Positions 8,038 to 16,575 of a DNA stretch of 64,000 nt are shown here, one piece after another. The notes under the pieces were generated by a model, which worked only from the letters and a program-made list of their open reading frames with translations, was not told the DNA's origin and made no database searches. Source of the stretch: Streptomyces sp. NBC_01283 (lineage in GTDB: Bacteria > Actinomycetota > Actinomycetes > Streptomycetales > Streptomycetaceae). The DNA lies in the NCBI RefSeq assembly GCF_041435335.1, contig NZ_CP108430.1, positions 7,157,001 to 7,221,000 of the forward strand, in the 5' to 3' direction. Position numbers and translations under genes: made by a program. The first letter of the stretch is position 1; every line of letters starts with the position of its first letter.

Positions 8038-9027
8038 TCAGTCCTTGATCTCCGGCGGTGAGATCCGCGACGTCCCGATCGCCGAGTCCTGGGTGCCCCA
8101 CTTCTTCAGGATGCGGTCGTACGTCCCGTCCTCGATCAGCCGGTTCACCGCGGCCTGAAAGGCGGACGCCAGCTTCGTGCCCTTCTTGAAGGCGAAGCCG
8201 ACGTCGAGCCGGTGGTACTCGCCGAGGAACTTCAGGCCCTCCTGGTGGGCGACCGCGTAGCGCAGGCCGTTGATCGTGGACATCACCGCATCGCTGCGGC
8301 CCTGCTGGAGCGAGCCCCAGATCGCGCCCTGCTCGGCGTACGTCTTCACGCTGTACGGCTTCTTGCCCGCGTCCTCGCACACGTGCTTGTTGTCCTCAAG
8401 GGTGACCTCGAAGGTGGTGCCCGCGCCGGTCGCCACGTTCAGACCACACAGCTGCTTGAAGTCGGTGACCTTCTTCAGCTCGCTGTCGTCGCGCACGGCG
8501 AAGCCCTGGCCGTCGTTGATGTAGGTGACGAAGTCGATGGTCTTGCGCCGTTCCTCGGTCACCCCGAAGTTTCCGGTGCCCAGGTCGTACTTCCCGCTGT
8601 CCAGGGCGGGCAGGATCGCCTCGAAGCTCGCGGCCTCGCGCTTCAGCTTCAGGCCGAGCGCCTTGGCGACGGCCTCCGCGAAGTCGGCGTCCTGGCCGAC
8701 GATCGTTCTGCCGTCCTCCAGATAGGTGTTGCCGGGCGGGCTGCCGCCTACGGCCGTCGCGAGACTGAGGGTGCCCCGCTCGCGTACGTCCGCCGGCAGG
8801 AGTTTCGCTGCCGCCGCGTCCTTCTTGACCGCGGAGACCACATCCTGGGTGGGGATCTTGTCGCTCCTGCCCGCGGGCGCCGCGCCGCCCGTGGTGTCGG
8901 CGGAGCCTCCGGAGCCGCAGGCGGTGAGCGTGAGCGTGGCGGCGGTGATCAGGGCGAAGGCCGCCTGGACACGAGCCGTCTGGATACGAGCCGTCTGGCT
9001 ACGACGGGAATGCGGGGACTTGCTCAT
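8038..9027 (-). CDS. Lipoprotein substrate-binding protein, family 3 (amino acid type)
   Basis: 329-residue extracellular binding protein (SBP_bac_3 fold) for an ABC importer. The N-terminus has a basic stretch, a hydrophobic core and a lipobox-like TLTACGS at about residues 34-40, so Cys is the expected lipidated residue. The mature part contains RERGTLSLATAVGGSPP, a DADFAEAVAKALGLKL block and ERRKTIDFVTYIND, all typical of polar amino acid binders. The signal region contains a 15-nt tandem duplication (8971-9000) giving QTARIQTARVQ. The gene is transcribed away from the importer operon that starts at 9560 and probably supplies it with a second binding specificity. The ligand is unknown. Confidence 0.85.
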   Translation of the reverse strand: MSKSPHSRRSQTARIQTARVQAAFALITAATLTLTACGSGGSADTTGGAAPAGRSDKIPTQDVVSAVKKDAAAAKLLPADVRERGTLSLATAVGGSPPGNTYLEDGRTIVGQDADFAEAVAKALGLKLKREAASFEAILPALDSGKYDLGTGNFGVTEERRKTIDFVTYINDGQGFAVRDDSELKKVTDFKQLCGLNVATGAGTTFEVTLEDNKHVCEDAGKKPYSVKTYAEQGAIWGSLQQGRSDAVMSTINGLRYAVAHQEGLKFLGEYHRLDVGFAFKKGTKLASAFQAAVNRLIEDGTYDRILKKWGTQDSAIGTSRISPPEIKD

Positions 9028-9150
9028 GGCGTGACTATCTCCATCGGGCAGCAGGGCAGGGCGGAGCGGACGTACGAGGGAGGGGTGCCGCCGCTCAGAG
9101 CGGTGCGGCGGCGGAGTACGCGTGTGAAGGCGAGGTCAATGGCGCACGGA

Positions 9151-9197
9151 CGCACGGGAGATGCGGCGCAGAGGAGACGCGGCGCACGGGAGATGCG
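9151..9197. repeat. Two 15-bp direct repeats upstream of the binding-protein gene
   Basis: CGCACGGGAGATGCG occurs at 9151-9165 and again at 9183-9197, exactly 32 bp apart (about three helical turns). Each copy has internal dyad symmetry, CGCA-N7-TGCG. They lie in the 532-bp gap between the divergent importer genes, 124-170 bp from the 9027 start, so they may be operator sites. Apart from these repeats and the promoter near 9403 I see no gene in this gap. Confidence 0.5.
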
Positions 9198-9402
9198 AGG
9201 CCGAAGAGACCCGGAAGGGAAAAGGGCTCAGCGCGCAGGGGGTCGGCTCAGAGAGTCGTCGAACACGACGCCGACCACACTCGACCGAAGTCGATGTGGG
9301 AGCGCGTGACCAGCCACTGCTGCGGATGCATGGGGCAAGTGGAGCAGGCATCCGTTTCCCCGTCAACTGCCGTGAGACGTACCGCTCATATCCTGGACAG
9401 CC

Positions 9403-9433
9403 TTGACAGCGGGCCGAAAGCGCCCCGTACTCT
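9403..9433 (+). promoter_or_regulatory. Candidate sigma-HrdB promoter of the ABC operon
   Basis: TTGACA at 9403-9408 and TACTCT at 9428-9433 with a 19-nt spacer, slightly longer than ideal. The transcript would have a leader of about 120 nt before the first permease. Confidence 0.5.
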
Positions 9434-9559
9434 CAGGGCGGATCGTGCTGAGGGGCTCGGTCCGTGTGAAGGCACCACCCGTGTGTGATCTCCCGCCGAG
9501 CGTTCCGCCAGGCGTTCCGCCGCGCGCCGGAGATCTCCCGTATCCACGGAGCCTTCGCC

Positions 9560-10423
9560 ATGTCTTCGTCATCCGGCACGCTCGCCAAAGCCGCGACCGC
9601 CCCTCCCGGGACCCCGCCACCCGATGTCCCGCGCATCGTGCCGCAGCGCCGTGCCGGGCAGTGGGTGGCCGCCGCCGCGGTCCTCGTGCTCCTCGCGCTC
9701 GCCGTCAACTCCGTCGTCCGCAACGAAGCGTTCCAGTGGGACGTGGTCGGTGACTACTTCACCTCCGCCTCCGTGCTGCGCGGACTCTGGCTCACGCTCT
9801 GGCTGACCGCCGTCGTCATGGCGCTCGGCTTCGCGCTCGGCGCGGTGCTCGCCATGGGGCGGCTCTCGTCCAACCCCGTTCTCCGCGCGGTCAGTTGGGG
9901 CTATGTGTGGCTCTTCAGGTCGATGCCGATCCTGGTGCAGCTGCTGTTCTGGTTCAACATCGGGGCGCTGTACCCGTACCTCTTCGGCGTGAAGACGGTG
10001 AACCTCCTCGGGCCCATCACCATCGCCGTCATCGGGCTCACCCTGCACGAGGCCGCGTACGCCGCCGAGGTGGTGCGCGGCGGGATCCTCTCCGTCGACC
10101 GCGGGCAGATCGAGGCCGCGCAGGCGCTCGGGCTGAGCCGGTGGCGCAGATGGCGGCGGATCGTCCTTCCGCAGGCCATGCGCTCCATCGTGCCGCCGGC
10201 CGGGAACATGCTGATCGGCACGCTCAAGGGCACCTCGATCGTCAGCGTGATCGCCGTGCAGGACCTGCTGTACTCCGTGCAGCTCGTCTACCACCGCACC
10301 TACCAGGTCATCCCGCTGCTCCTGGTCGCCACCATCTGGTACGTGGTGATCACCTCACTCCTGAGCGTCGGCCAGTACTACGTGGAGCGGCACTACGCGC
10401 GCGGTTCGGAGCGCACCCGATGA
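9560..10423 (+). CDS. Amino-acid type ABC transporter permease 1
   Basis: 287-residue HisM/GlnP-family inner-membrane permease. The cytoplasmic N-terminus is Pro-rich, followed by about five hydrophobic segments. The cytoplasmic EAA coupling loop is [22 protein letters not shown]. The LHEAAYAAEVVRGGILSVDRGQ stretch just before it is a hallmark of the family. The frame opens at GTG 9485, but ATG 9560 gives a normal-length N-terminus, with only a weak ACGGAG 9 nt upstream. Its stop overlaps the next start (ATGA), so the operon is translationally coupled. Confidence 0.85.
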   Translation: MSSSSGTLAKAATAPPGTPPPDVPRIVPQRRAGQWVAAAAVLVLLALAVNSVVRNEAFQWDVVGDYFTSASVLRGLWLTLWLTAVVMALGFALGAVLAMGRLSSNPVLRAVSWGYVWLFRSMPILVQLLFWFNIGALYPYLFGVKTVNLLGPITIAVIGLTLHEAAYAAEVVRGGILSVDRGQIEAAQALGLSRWRRWRRIVLPQAMRSIVPPAGNMLIGTLKGTSIVSVIAVQDLLYSVQLVYHRTYQVIPLLLVATIWYVVITSLLSVGQYYVERHYARGSERTR

Positions 10424-11298
10424 GCGTGACGGAGCGCAGGCCGCCCGCGAGTGACATCGCGAAGGACGACTTCGGGGCGCTGAAGGTCGTCCCCGTACGC
10501 CACCCCTGGCGCTGGGCCGCCGTCCTCGCGACGGCCGTCCTCGTGGCCCAGTTCGCGCACGGCCTGGCCACCAACTCCGGCTGGGAATGGGAGGTGTTCG
10601 CCGAGTTCTTCACCGCCGACGTGATCCTCGAGGCGGTCTGGGTCACCCTCCAGCTCACCTTCTACGGCACGGTGCTCGGCTTCGCGCTCGGCATCGTGAT
10701 CGCCTTCATGCGGCTCTCGGCGAGCCCGTTCCTGAGGGCGGTGGCCGTCGCCTACATCTGGGCCTTCCGGTCGATCCCGCTGATCGTGCAGCTGCTCTTC
10801 TGGTTCAACCTGGCCTATCTCTACAAGGAGCTGCGGTTCGGGATCCCGTTCGGGCCCGGCTTCTTCTCCTTCGACACGATGGGGCTCGTCGGCGCGATGA
10901 GCGCGGCGGTCCTCGGGCTCGCCCTGCACCAGGCCGCGTACGCCGCCGAGATCGTGCGCGCGGGCGTCCTGTCCGTCGACAGCGGCCAGCTGGAGGCGGC
11001 GGCGGCGCTCGGCATTCCCCGGCTGCGGCAGATCCGCCGCATCGTCCTGCCGCAGGCGATGCGCTCGATCCTGCCCAACGCGGCCAACGAGATCATCTCC
11101 CTCTTCAAGGGCACCTCGATCGTCTCCGTGATGGCGATCGGCGAGCTCTTCTACCAGGTGCAGGTCATCTACGGCCGCAACGGCCGCGTCGTGCCGCTCC
11201 TGATGGTCGCCACCGCCTGGTACGTCCTGCTCACCAGCGCCCTCTCCGTCCTCCAGCACTACGTCGAACGTCACTTCTCGAAGGGGGCATCGCGATGA
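10420..11298 (+). CDS. Amino-acid type ABC transporter permease 2
   Basis: 292-residue permease homologous to the preceding one, so the pair forms the heterodimeric membrane channel. It has the [19 protein letters not shown] segment, [20 protein letters not shown], and the EAA loop [20 protein letters not shown]. The two permeases are most alike in the C-terminal half, which points to a tandem duplication followed by divergence. The start overlaps the upstream stop by 4 nt, and the stop overlaps the ATPase start in the same way. Confidence 0.88.
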   Translation: MSVTERRPPASDIAKDDFGALKVVPVRHPWRWAAVLATAVLVAQFAHGLATNSGWEWEVFAEFFTADVILEAVWVTLQLTFYGTVLGFALGIVIAFMRLSASPFLRAVAVAYIWAFRSIPLIVQLLFWFNLAYLYKELRFGIPFGPGFFSFDTMGLVGAMSAAVLGLALHQAAYAAEIVRAGVLSVDSGQLEAAAALGIPRLRQIRRIVLPQAMRSILPNAANEIISLFKGTSIVSVMAIGELFYQVQVIYGRNGRVVPLLMVATAWYVLLTSALSVLQHYVERHFSKGASR

Positions 11299-12056
11299 GC
11301 GCGATGGTCGAACTCCGGTCCGTACACAAGTCCTTCGGGTCCCTGGAAGTCCTGCGGGGCCTCGATCTGGAGGTACGGAAGGGGGAAGTCACCGTCATCC
11401 TCGGTCCCTCCGGCTCCGGCAAGTCCACGCTCCTGCGCGCCATCAACCACCTGGAGAAGGTGGACAAGGGCTGGATCAGCGTCGACGGCGCACTCGTCGG
11501 CTACCGCCGCTCCGGCGACAAGCTGTACGAGCTGCGCGAACGCGAGGTGCTCAAGCAGCGCACCCGGATCGGCTTCGTCTTCCAGAACTTCAATCTCTTC
11601 CCGCATCTGACCGTCCTGGAGAACATCGTCGAGGCGCCCGTCTCGGCGCTGAAGCGCCCGCGCAAGGAAGCCGTCGCCGACGCCGGGACCCTGCTTGCCC
11701 GGGTCGGGCTCGCCGACAAGGCGGACGCCTACCCCAAGCAGCTCTCCGGCGGACAGCAGCAGCGCGTGGCCATCGCCCGCGCGCTCGCCCTGGAGCCGAA
11801 GCTGCTGCTCTTCGACGAGCCGACGTCCGCGCTCGACCCCGAACTGGTCGGTGAAGTCCTCGACGTCATCAAGGACTTGGCCGGCCAGGGCACCACGATG
11901 ATCGTCGTCACCCACGAGATCGGCTTCGCGCGCGAGGTCGCCGACACGGTCGTCTTCATGGACGAGGGACTCATCGTCGAGCAGGGCGCCCCCGGTGACG
12001 TGCTCGACCGGCCGCGGCACGACCGCACCCGCGCTTTTCTCTCCAAGGTCCTCTAG
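11295..12056 (+). CDS. Amino-acid type ABC transporter ATPase
   Basis: 253-residue GlnQ/HisP-type ATPase that energises import. Walker A is GPSGSGKST (residues 37-45), the Q-loop is in [14 protein letters not shown], the signature is [15 protein letters not shown], Walker B is [12 protein letters not shown], and the switch His is in VVTHE. The length is standard. The start overlaps the permease 2 stop (ATGA). A pyrimidine repeat tract separates it from the binding-protein gene of the same operon. Confidence 0.93.
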   Translation: MSAMVELRSVHKSFGSLEVLRGLDLEVRKGEVTVILGPSGSGKSTLLRAINHLEKVDKGWISVDGALVGYRRSGDKLYELREREVLKQRTRIGFVFQNFNLFPHLTVLENIVEAPVSALKRPRKEAVADAGTLLARVGLADKADAYPKQLSGGQQQRVAIARALALEPKLLLFDEPTSALDPELVGEVLDVIKDLAGQGTTMIVVTHEIGFAREVADTVVFMDEGLIVEQGAPGDVLDRPRHDRTRAFLSKVL

Positions 12057-12109
12057 CCCATCTTTTTTCGTTTTTCTCCCTCTTTCTCCCTCTTTCTCCC
12101 TCTTTCCCA
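12057..12109 (+). repeat. Pyrimidine-rich 10-bp tandem repeat tract
   Basis: Immediately after the ATPase stop comes a T-rich stretch and then a tandem 10-mer TCTTTCTCCC (12081-12090 and 12091-12100) flanked by partial copies. Almost every base from 12057 to 12109 is a pyrimidine on the coding strand. It may tune expression of the binding protein relative to the rest of the operon, which is inference. Confidence 0.65.
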
Positions 12110-12129
12110 GGTCATCCAGGAGCTCCCGC

Positions 12130-13101
12130 ATGTTCTCCCGACGCACCCTCTCCGCATCCGTCGCCGCCCTGGCCCTCGCGCCCCTGCTGGGCGCCTGCGG
12201 CGGGGACAGCGACGCCGCGACCGGCGGCGGCGAGCCCGGCACCAAGAAGGTCGGCAACATCAACATCGGGCCCGACCAGAACCGCGTACGCGGGAAGAAG
12301 GTGGACGCCGTCGCGGACCTCGTGCCCGACGAGGTGCGCGAGCGCGGCACGCTGCGGCTCGGCGGCAGCGCCGACTCGGTCGCGCCCCTCGGCTTCTACG
12401 CCACCGACGACAAGACGCGGATCGGCTCCGAGGTCGACATCGCGAGCCTGGTCGCCGACACACTCGGCCTGAAACCCACGTTCCAGCAGGTCTCCTGGGA
12501 GAATCTCTTCGTCGGCCTGGACAGCGGGAAGTTCGACGGCGTCTTCTCGAACGTCACGGTGACCGAGGAGCGCAAGGAGAAGTACGACTTCGCGACCTAC
12601 CGCCACGACAACATCGCCTTCGAGGCCCGCAAGGACGCCGACTGGACGGCGAAGAAGCCGGCGGACGTGGCGGGCAGGGCGATCGCGGTCTCCTCCGGCA
12701 CCAACCAGGAGAAGATCCTCCTCGACTGGAGCGAGCAGAACGAGAAGGCCGGGCGCGAGCCGGTCGCCGTCAAGTACTTCCAGAAGGACTCCGACTACTA
12801 CCTGGCCCTCCAGTCGGGCCGCATCGACGCCTACCTCGGCCCGAACCCGTCGGCCGCGTACCACGTCGCGTCATCTGGCCAGACGAAGATCATCGGGACG
12901 CTGTCGGGCGGCGGACCCGACATCCAGGGCGAGATCGCCGCCACCACGAAGAAGGACAGCGGGCTCGTCGACGCCTACGCCGCCGCGCTCAACCACGTGA
13001 TCAAGGACGGCAGTTACGCCAAGGTACTCAAGCGCTGGGGCCTGACCGGCGAGGCCGTGCAGAAGTCGCAGGTCAACCCCAAGGGTCTGCCCAAGCCGTA
13101 G
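12130..13101 (+). CDS. Lipoprotein substrate-binding protein of the ABC operon
   Basis: 323-residue family-3 solute-binding lipoprotein, last gene of the importer operon. The signal sequence ends in a clear lipobox LLGAC (Cys about residue 23), followed by a Gly/Asp linker. The mature domain starts around RERGTLRLGGSADSVAPLGF and contains FSNVTVTEERKEKYDFATY and AVSSGTNQEKILL, as in binders of polar amino acids or opines. ATG 12130 has AGGAG 7 nt upstream, although the frame is open from 11995 inside the ATPase gene. It differs clearly from the divergent 8038-9027 paralogue, so the importer may have two ligands. Confidence 0.88.
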   Translation: MFSRRTLSASVAALALAPLLGACGGDSDAATGGGEPGTKKVGNINIGPDQNRVRGKKVDAVADLVPDEVRERGTLRLGGSADSVAPLGFYATDDKTRIGSEVDIASLVADTLGLKPTFQQVSWENLFVGLDSGKFDGVFSNVTVTEERKEKYDFATYRHDNIAFEARKDADWTAKKPADVAGRAIAVSSGTNQEKILLDWSEQNEKAGREPVAVKYFQKDSDYYLALQSGRIDAYLGPNPSAAYHVASSGQTKIIGTLSGGGPDIQGEIAATTKKDSGLVDAYAAALNHVIKDGSYAKVLKRWGLTGEAVQKSQVNPKGLPKP

Positions 13102-13173
13102 GCGCGGAATTCGAGGGCGCGACGCCGCGCTCACCTCTCGGGCCGAGCGTGCCCGTATGGAAGGGTTGATCAC

Positions 13174-13992
13174 ATGACGACGGACGCATCGACGGACGCA
13201 TCGCGCGACTGGAAGCACTGGCACGAGCAGCGGACGGAGACGGTGTCGGCGCCCTACGGCCCGCTCTCCCTCACCGGCACCCACTGGCTCGCGGACTACC
13301 CGGACGGCTCGCTTCCGGACATCCCCGGGCGCTGGACCGAGGTGGGCGACGAGATCGTCCTGACCGCCGAGGCGGGCGACGGGCTCACCCTCGACGGGCA
13401 GCTCTTCGACGGAGAGGCCCGGCTCACCGCCGACCCCGGCCCGGTCGGCGCGGCCCGCGTCGGGCACGGCGACCGCCGCCTGGTCGTGCTGCGCCGCGAA
13501 GGGCTCTGGGCGGTACGCGACTTCGACCCGGGGTCCGCCGCGCGCCGTGCCTTCCGGGGCATCGAGGCCACCGGGTACGACGCGCGCTGGGCGGTACCCG
13601 GGCGTTTCATCCCGTATGCCGCCGAAACCACCACCGACGGGGTGCGCACCGTCCGGGTCGGCAACGCGGACGGGGTGGAGCGGGGGCTCGGCCTCAGCGG
13701 TGAGCTGGCGTTCACCTTGGCCGGAAAGGACCACACGCTCCAGGTGTCGGTGGAGGGCGACGGCTCGCTGTGGGCGGTGTTCGCCGACGCGACCAGCGGG
13801 GTGTCCAGCTACCGGTTCCGCTTCCTGCGGCCCGCCGCGCCGGACGCCGAGGGCCGTACGACGGTGGACCTCAACCGCGCGCTTCTTCCCCCGTGCGCCT
13901 TCGCCGACCACTTCATCTGCCCTTTCCCGCCGCCGGGCAACACCCTCGACGCCGAGATCGCCGCGGGGGAGCGGAACCTCATCGATCGCTGA
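13174..13992 (+). CDS. DUF1684 domain protein
   Basis: 272-residue soluble protein of the DUF1684 family, function unknown. Family features are the N-terminal DWKHWHEQR and GPLSLTGTHWL segments, RRAFRGIEATGYDARWAVPGRF in the middle, and a C-terminal block with LNRALLPPCAFADHFICPFPPPGN, where the last two Cys/Pro motifs are highly conserved. Homologues are sometimes called secreted, but no signal peptide is seen here. It stands alone between the ABC operon and a terminator hairpin, with GAAGGG upstream of ATG 13174. Confidence 0.8.
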   Translation: MTTDASTDASRDWKHWHEQRTETVSAPYGPLSLTGTHWLADYPDGSLPDIPGRWTEVGDEIVLTAEAGDGLTLDGQLFDGEARLTADPGPVGAARVGHGDRRLVVLRREGLWAVRDFDPGSAARRAFRGIEATGYDARWAVPGRFIPYAAETTTDGVRTVRVGNADGVERGLGLSGELAFTLAGKDHTLQVSVEGDGSLWAVFADATSGVSSYRFRFLRPAAPDAEGRTTVDLNRALLPPCAFADHFICPFPPPGNTLDAEIAAGERNLIDR

Positions 13993-14047
13993 CGCGTCAC
14001 AAGCAGAGCTTTTGGAGCAGCGTCCGGAAGCCGAGCCGAAGACCCGA

Positions 14048-14086
14048 GCCCCGGCGGCGTACGACAGGTACGACAGCCGCCGGGGC
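14048..14086 (+). terminator. Hairpin terminator after DUF1684 gene
   Basis: GCCCCGGCGGC (14048-14058) pairs perfectly with GCCGCCGGGGC (14076-14086) across a 17-nt loop that itself contains short repeats (GTACGACAGGTACGACA). Confidence 0.7.
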
Positions 14087-14277
14087 CGTTCGCCGTGTAT
14101 CCGGCTGACGGCCGAAAGGCGCCCTTGTGCGCGGTGTCCCCGGCCCGAATACTCCCGAGCAGCGCTTGTCAGGAGCACGGCTTATCCGGAATCCGGCTTG
14201 CCTTTTGCTCATTGGCTGCGCCTCACGGGCCTTCAACCCACGCGGGCCCACTGACTTCCCCCCGGGAGGAACAACAA

Positions 14278-15174
14278 GTGAGGAACAAGCGCACCACCCC
14301 CCGCAGCGGCATAGCGAGACGTACTCGTCTGCTCGCCGTGGCCACCGGACTCGTGGCCGCCGGCGCGCTCGCCGTCCCCGCTGCGAACGCCAATGACGTC
14401 ACCACCTTCAGCTCGGCGCAGCTCACCAAGGCGAGCGACGCGGTGCTCGACGCGGATGTGGCAGGCACCGCATGGAGCGTCGACAAGGCGACGAACCGTC
14501 TGGTCGTCACCGCCGACAGCACCGTCTCCAAGGCCGAGATCGCCAAGATCCGGGAGGCGGCGGGCAGCAACGCGGGCGCCCTCAAGGTCGAGCGCACTCC
14601 CGGCAAGTTCAACAAGCTGATCTCCGGCGGCGACGCGATCTACGCGTCCGGCTGGCGCTGCTCGCTCGGCTTCAACGTCCGCAGCGGCAGTACCTACTAC
14701 TTCCTCACCGCCGGTCACTGCACCGACGGCGCGGGCACCTGGTGGTCCAACTCGGGCCACACCACCACGATTGGGAGCACGACAGGGTCCAGCTTCCCGA
14801 CCAACGACTACGGCATCGTCAAGTACTCCGGTTCGGTCAGCCACCCCGGAACGGTCGGCAGCCAGGACATCACCAGTGCCGTCAACGCCACCCTGAACCA
14901 GACCGTCACCCGGCGCGGCTCCACCACCGGTACCCACAGCGGTAAGGTCACGGGCCTGAACGCGACCGTCAACTACGGCGGCGGTGACATCGTCTACGGC
15001 ATGATCAAGACCACGGTCTGTGCCGAACCCGGCGACAGCGGCGGTCCGCTCTACGCGGGCACCAAGGCGATCGGCCTCACCTCGGGCGGCAGCGGCAACT
15101 GCTCCTCGGGCGGCACGACGTTCTTCCAGCCCGTCACCGAGGCGCTCAGCGCGTACGGCGTGAGCGTCTACTGA
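14278..15174 (+). CDS. sprB: Secreted serine protease, streptogrisin B type (S1E)
   Basis: 298-residue preproprotease of the alpha-lytic/streptogrisin family, secreted and self-maturing. A Sec signal ends at about AVPAANA, a propeptide of about 75 residues follows, and the mature chain starts [18 protein letters not shown]. The catalytic triad is His in FLTAGHCTD, Asp in TNDYGIVKY and Ser in [10 protein letters not shown]. Disulphide cysteines and the C-terminal [17 protein letters not shown] closely match Streptomyces griseus protease B. The start is GTG 14278 with GGGAGGA 6 nt before it. The reading frame extends upstream, but that part is not coding-like. A 15-bp tandem duplication begins at its stop codon and a terminator follows. 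Confidence 0.93.
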   Translation: MRNKRTTPRSGIARRTRLLAVATGLVAAGALAVPAANANDVTTFSSAQLTKASDAVLDADVAGTAWSVDKATNRLVVTADSTVSKAEIAKIREAAGSNAGALKVERTPGKFNKLISGGDAIYASGWRCSLGFNVRSGSTYYFLTAGHCTDGAGTWWSNSGHTTTIGSTTGSSFPTNDYGIVKYSGSVSHPGTVGSQDITSAVNATLNQTVTRRGSTTGTHSGKVTGLNATVNYGGGDIVYGMIKTTVCAEPGDSGGPLYAGTKAIGLTSGGSGNCSSGGTTFFQPVTEALSAYGVSVY

Positions 15175-15201
15175 TCCACGTACAGCTGATCCACGTACAG
15201 C
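15172..15201 (+). repeat. 15-bp perfect tandem duplication at the sprB stop
   Basis: TGATCCACGTACAGC occurs twice head to tail (15172-15186, 15187-15201). The first copy includes the TGA stop codon of the protease gene. Confidence 0.9.
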
Positions 15202-15230
15202 CTGTTGGGTCAGTCTGCGGCCAGCAGCAG

Positions 15231-15262
15231 GAGCCCCCGTCCGACAGACCGGACGGGGGCTC
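15231..15262 (+). terminator. Strong hairpin terminator after sprB
   Basis: Perfect 13-bp stem (15231-15243 with 15250-15262) and a 6-nt loop, followed by a short T/C run. Confidence 0.85.
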
Positions 15263-15352
15263 TCTCCTGTCTCCCGTCTCCCTTTGTGCGCCCGACGGCG
15301 TTACCTTCGAAGTGCACGCCCAACACGCCCAATTCGGACCCTGGGGGCCGGC

Positions 15353-16300
15353 ATGGTCGAGGAGCTGGTGGCGGCGGCGGTGACCGTCGGGTCTGTCGGA
15401 GCGCTCTACGCGATGGCCGCGGCGCGTGTGGTCAAACAGTACGAACGGGGCGTGGTGCTCCGGCTCGGACGGCTGCAGCGTTCGGTGCGCGGGCCCGGGC
15501 TCACGATGATCGTGCCGTTCGTGGACCGGCTCCGTAAGGTGAACATGCAGATCGTGACGATGCCGGTCCCGGCGCAGGACGGCATCACCCGGGACAACGT
15601 CACGGTGCGGGTGGACGCGGTCATCTACTTCAAGGTGATCGATGCCGCCGAGGCCGTCGTCCAGGTGGAGGACTACCGCTTCGCGGTGTCGCAGATGGCG
15701 CAGACCTCCTTGCGGTCGATCATCGGCAAGAGTGATCTGGATGATCTGCTCTCCAACCGCGAGAAGCTCAACCAGGGCCTGGAGCTGATGATCGACTCTC
15801 CCGCGGTCGGGTGGGGCGTGCAGATCGACCGGGTCGAGATCAAGGACGTGTCGCTCCCGGAGACCATGAAGCGGTCGATGGCCCGGCAGGCCGAGGCGGA
15901 CCGTGAGCGGCGGGCCCGCGTGATCAACGCGGACGCAGAGCTGCAGGCCTCCAAGAAGCTGGCCGAGGCCGCGCACCAGATGTCGGAGGAGCCGGCCGCG
16001 CTCCAACTGAGGCTGCTGCAGACCGTGGTGGCCGTCGCCGCCGAGAAGAACTCGACCCTCGTGCTGCCTTTCCCCGTGGAGCTCCTGCGCTTCCTGGAGC
16101 GGGCCCAGCAGGCGCAGCAGCCGGCCGCCGCCGAGACCCCCGCCGCGAAGCCTCCCGCCGCGGCGCCTCCCGCAGCGGTGTCCGAGGCGCCCGCCGCCGT
16201 GACCGAAACTCCCGCCGTCGCGCTGCCGGACTTCGGGGTTCCGGGGCCGGAAGTGACCGCTCCGGGCGCGCCGGAAGCGTCGAGAACCGGACAGGACTAG
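15353..16300 (+). CDS. SPFH/Band 7 (stomatin/slipin-like) membrane protein
   Basis: 315-residue SPFH-domain protein that would sit at the inner face of the membrane and oligomerise in functional microdomains. One N-terminal hydrophobic segment (about residues 3-25) is followed by the Band 7 domain starting VVKQYERGVVLRLGRLQ, with VPFVDRLRKVN, MPVPAQDGITRDNVTV and an RSIIGKSDLDDLLSNRE block as in stomatins. A charged helical region (SMARQAEADRERRARVINADAE) comes next, and the last 75 residues are Pro/Ala-rich and disordered. ATG 15353 has GGGGG 6 nt upstream. It lies between the two secreted proteases, but no partner (NfeD-type protease) is next to it. The exact role is unknown. Confidence 0.88.
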   Translation: MVEELVAAAVTVGSVGALYAMAAARVVKQYERGVVLRLGRLQRSVRGPGLTMIVPFVDRLRKVNMQIVTMPVPAQDGITRDNVTVRVDAVIYFKVIDAAEAVVQVEDYRFAVSQMAQTSLRSIIGKSDLDDLLSNREKLNQGLELMIDSPAVGWGVQIDRVEIKDVSLPETMKRSMARQAEADRERRARVINADAELQASKKLAEAAHQMSEEPAALQLRLLQTVVAVAAEKNSTLVLPFPVELLRFLERAQQAQQPAAAETPAAKPPAAAPPAAVSEAPAAVTETPAVALPDFGVPGPEVTAPGAPEASRTGQD

Positions 16301-16427
16301 TCCTTACCCGCTGCCGATCACCCGCTGGCACGGGGTGTTTGCAGCGGGAACCGACGTGGTGGGACGGGCGTCCGTGAAGACGCGGAGGGCGCACGGTGTT
16401 TGTCGCGTGCGCGTCCTGAAGTAGACC

Positions 16428-16457
16428 TTGTGTGCTACCGGGCGGCATCGGGATAGT
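16428..16457 (+). promoter_or_regulatory. Candidate promoter of the sprD-type gene
   Basis: TTGTGT (16428-16433), an 18-nt spacer and GATAGT (16452-16457) give a plausible sigma-70 promoter with a leader of about 110 nt. A GCGCACG/CGTGCGC hairpin (16389-16412) just upstream may terminate the SPFH transcript. Confidence 0.4.
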
Positions 16458-16575
16458 GGGCCGCACCCTTTGGCATGGACGCGGCTTTCGCAGCGTGTGC
16501 GACTCCGTGCCGGTACGCCTTCCGGTCCCCAGGTCCCCACACCGAACGGGCCGACCCCCCACAGGAGGACGTGAG

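Noticed and set aside
14166..14188. TTGTCAGGA-N8-TATCCG upstream of the sprB-type protease, resembling the damage promoter
   Set aside because: Two mismatches in the upstream element and a -10 lacking the final T. A secreted protease is an unlikely damage gene, so it is probably chance.
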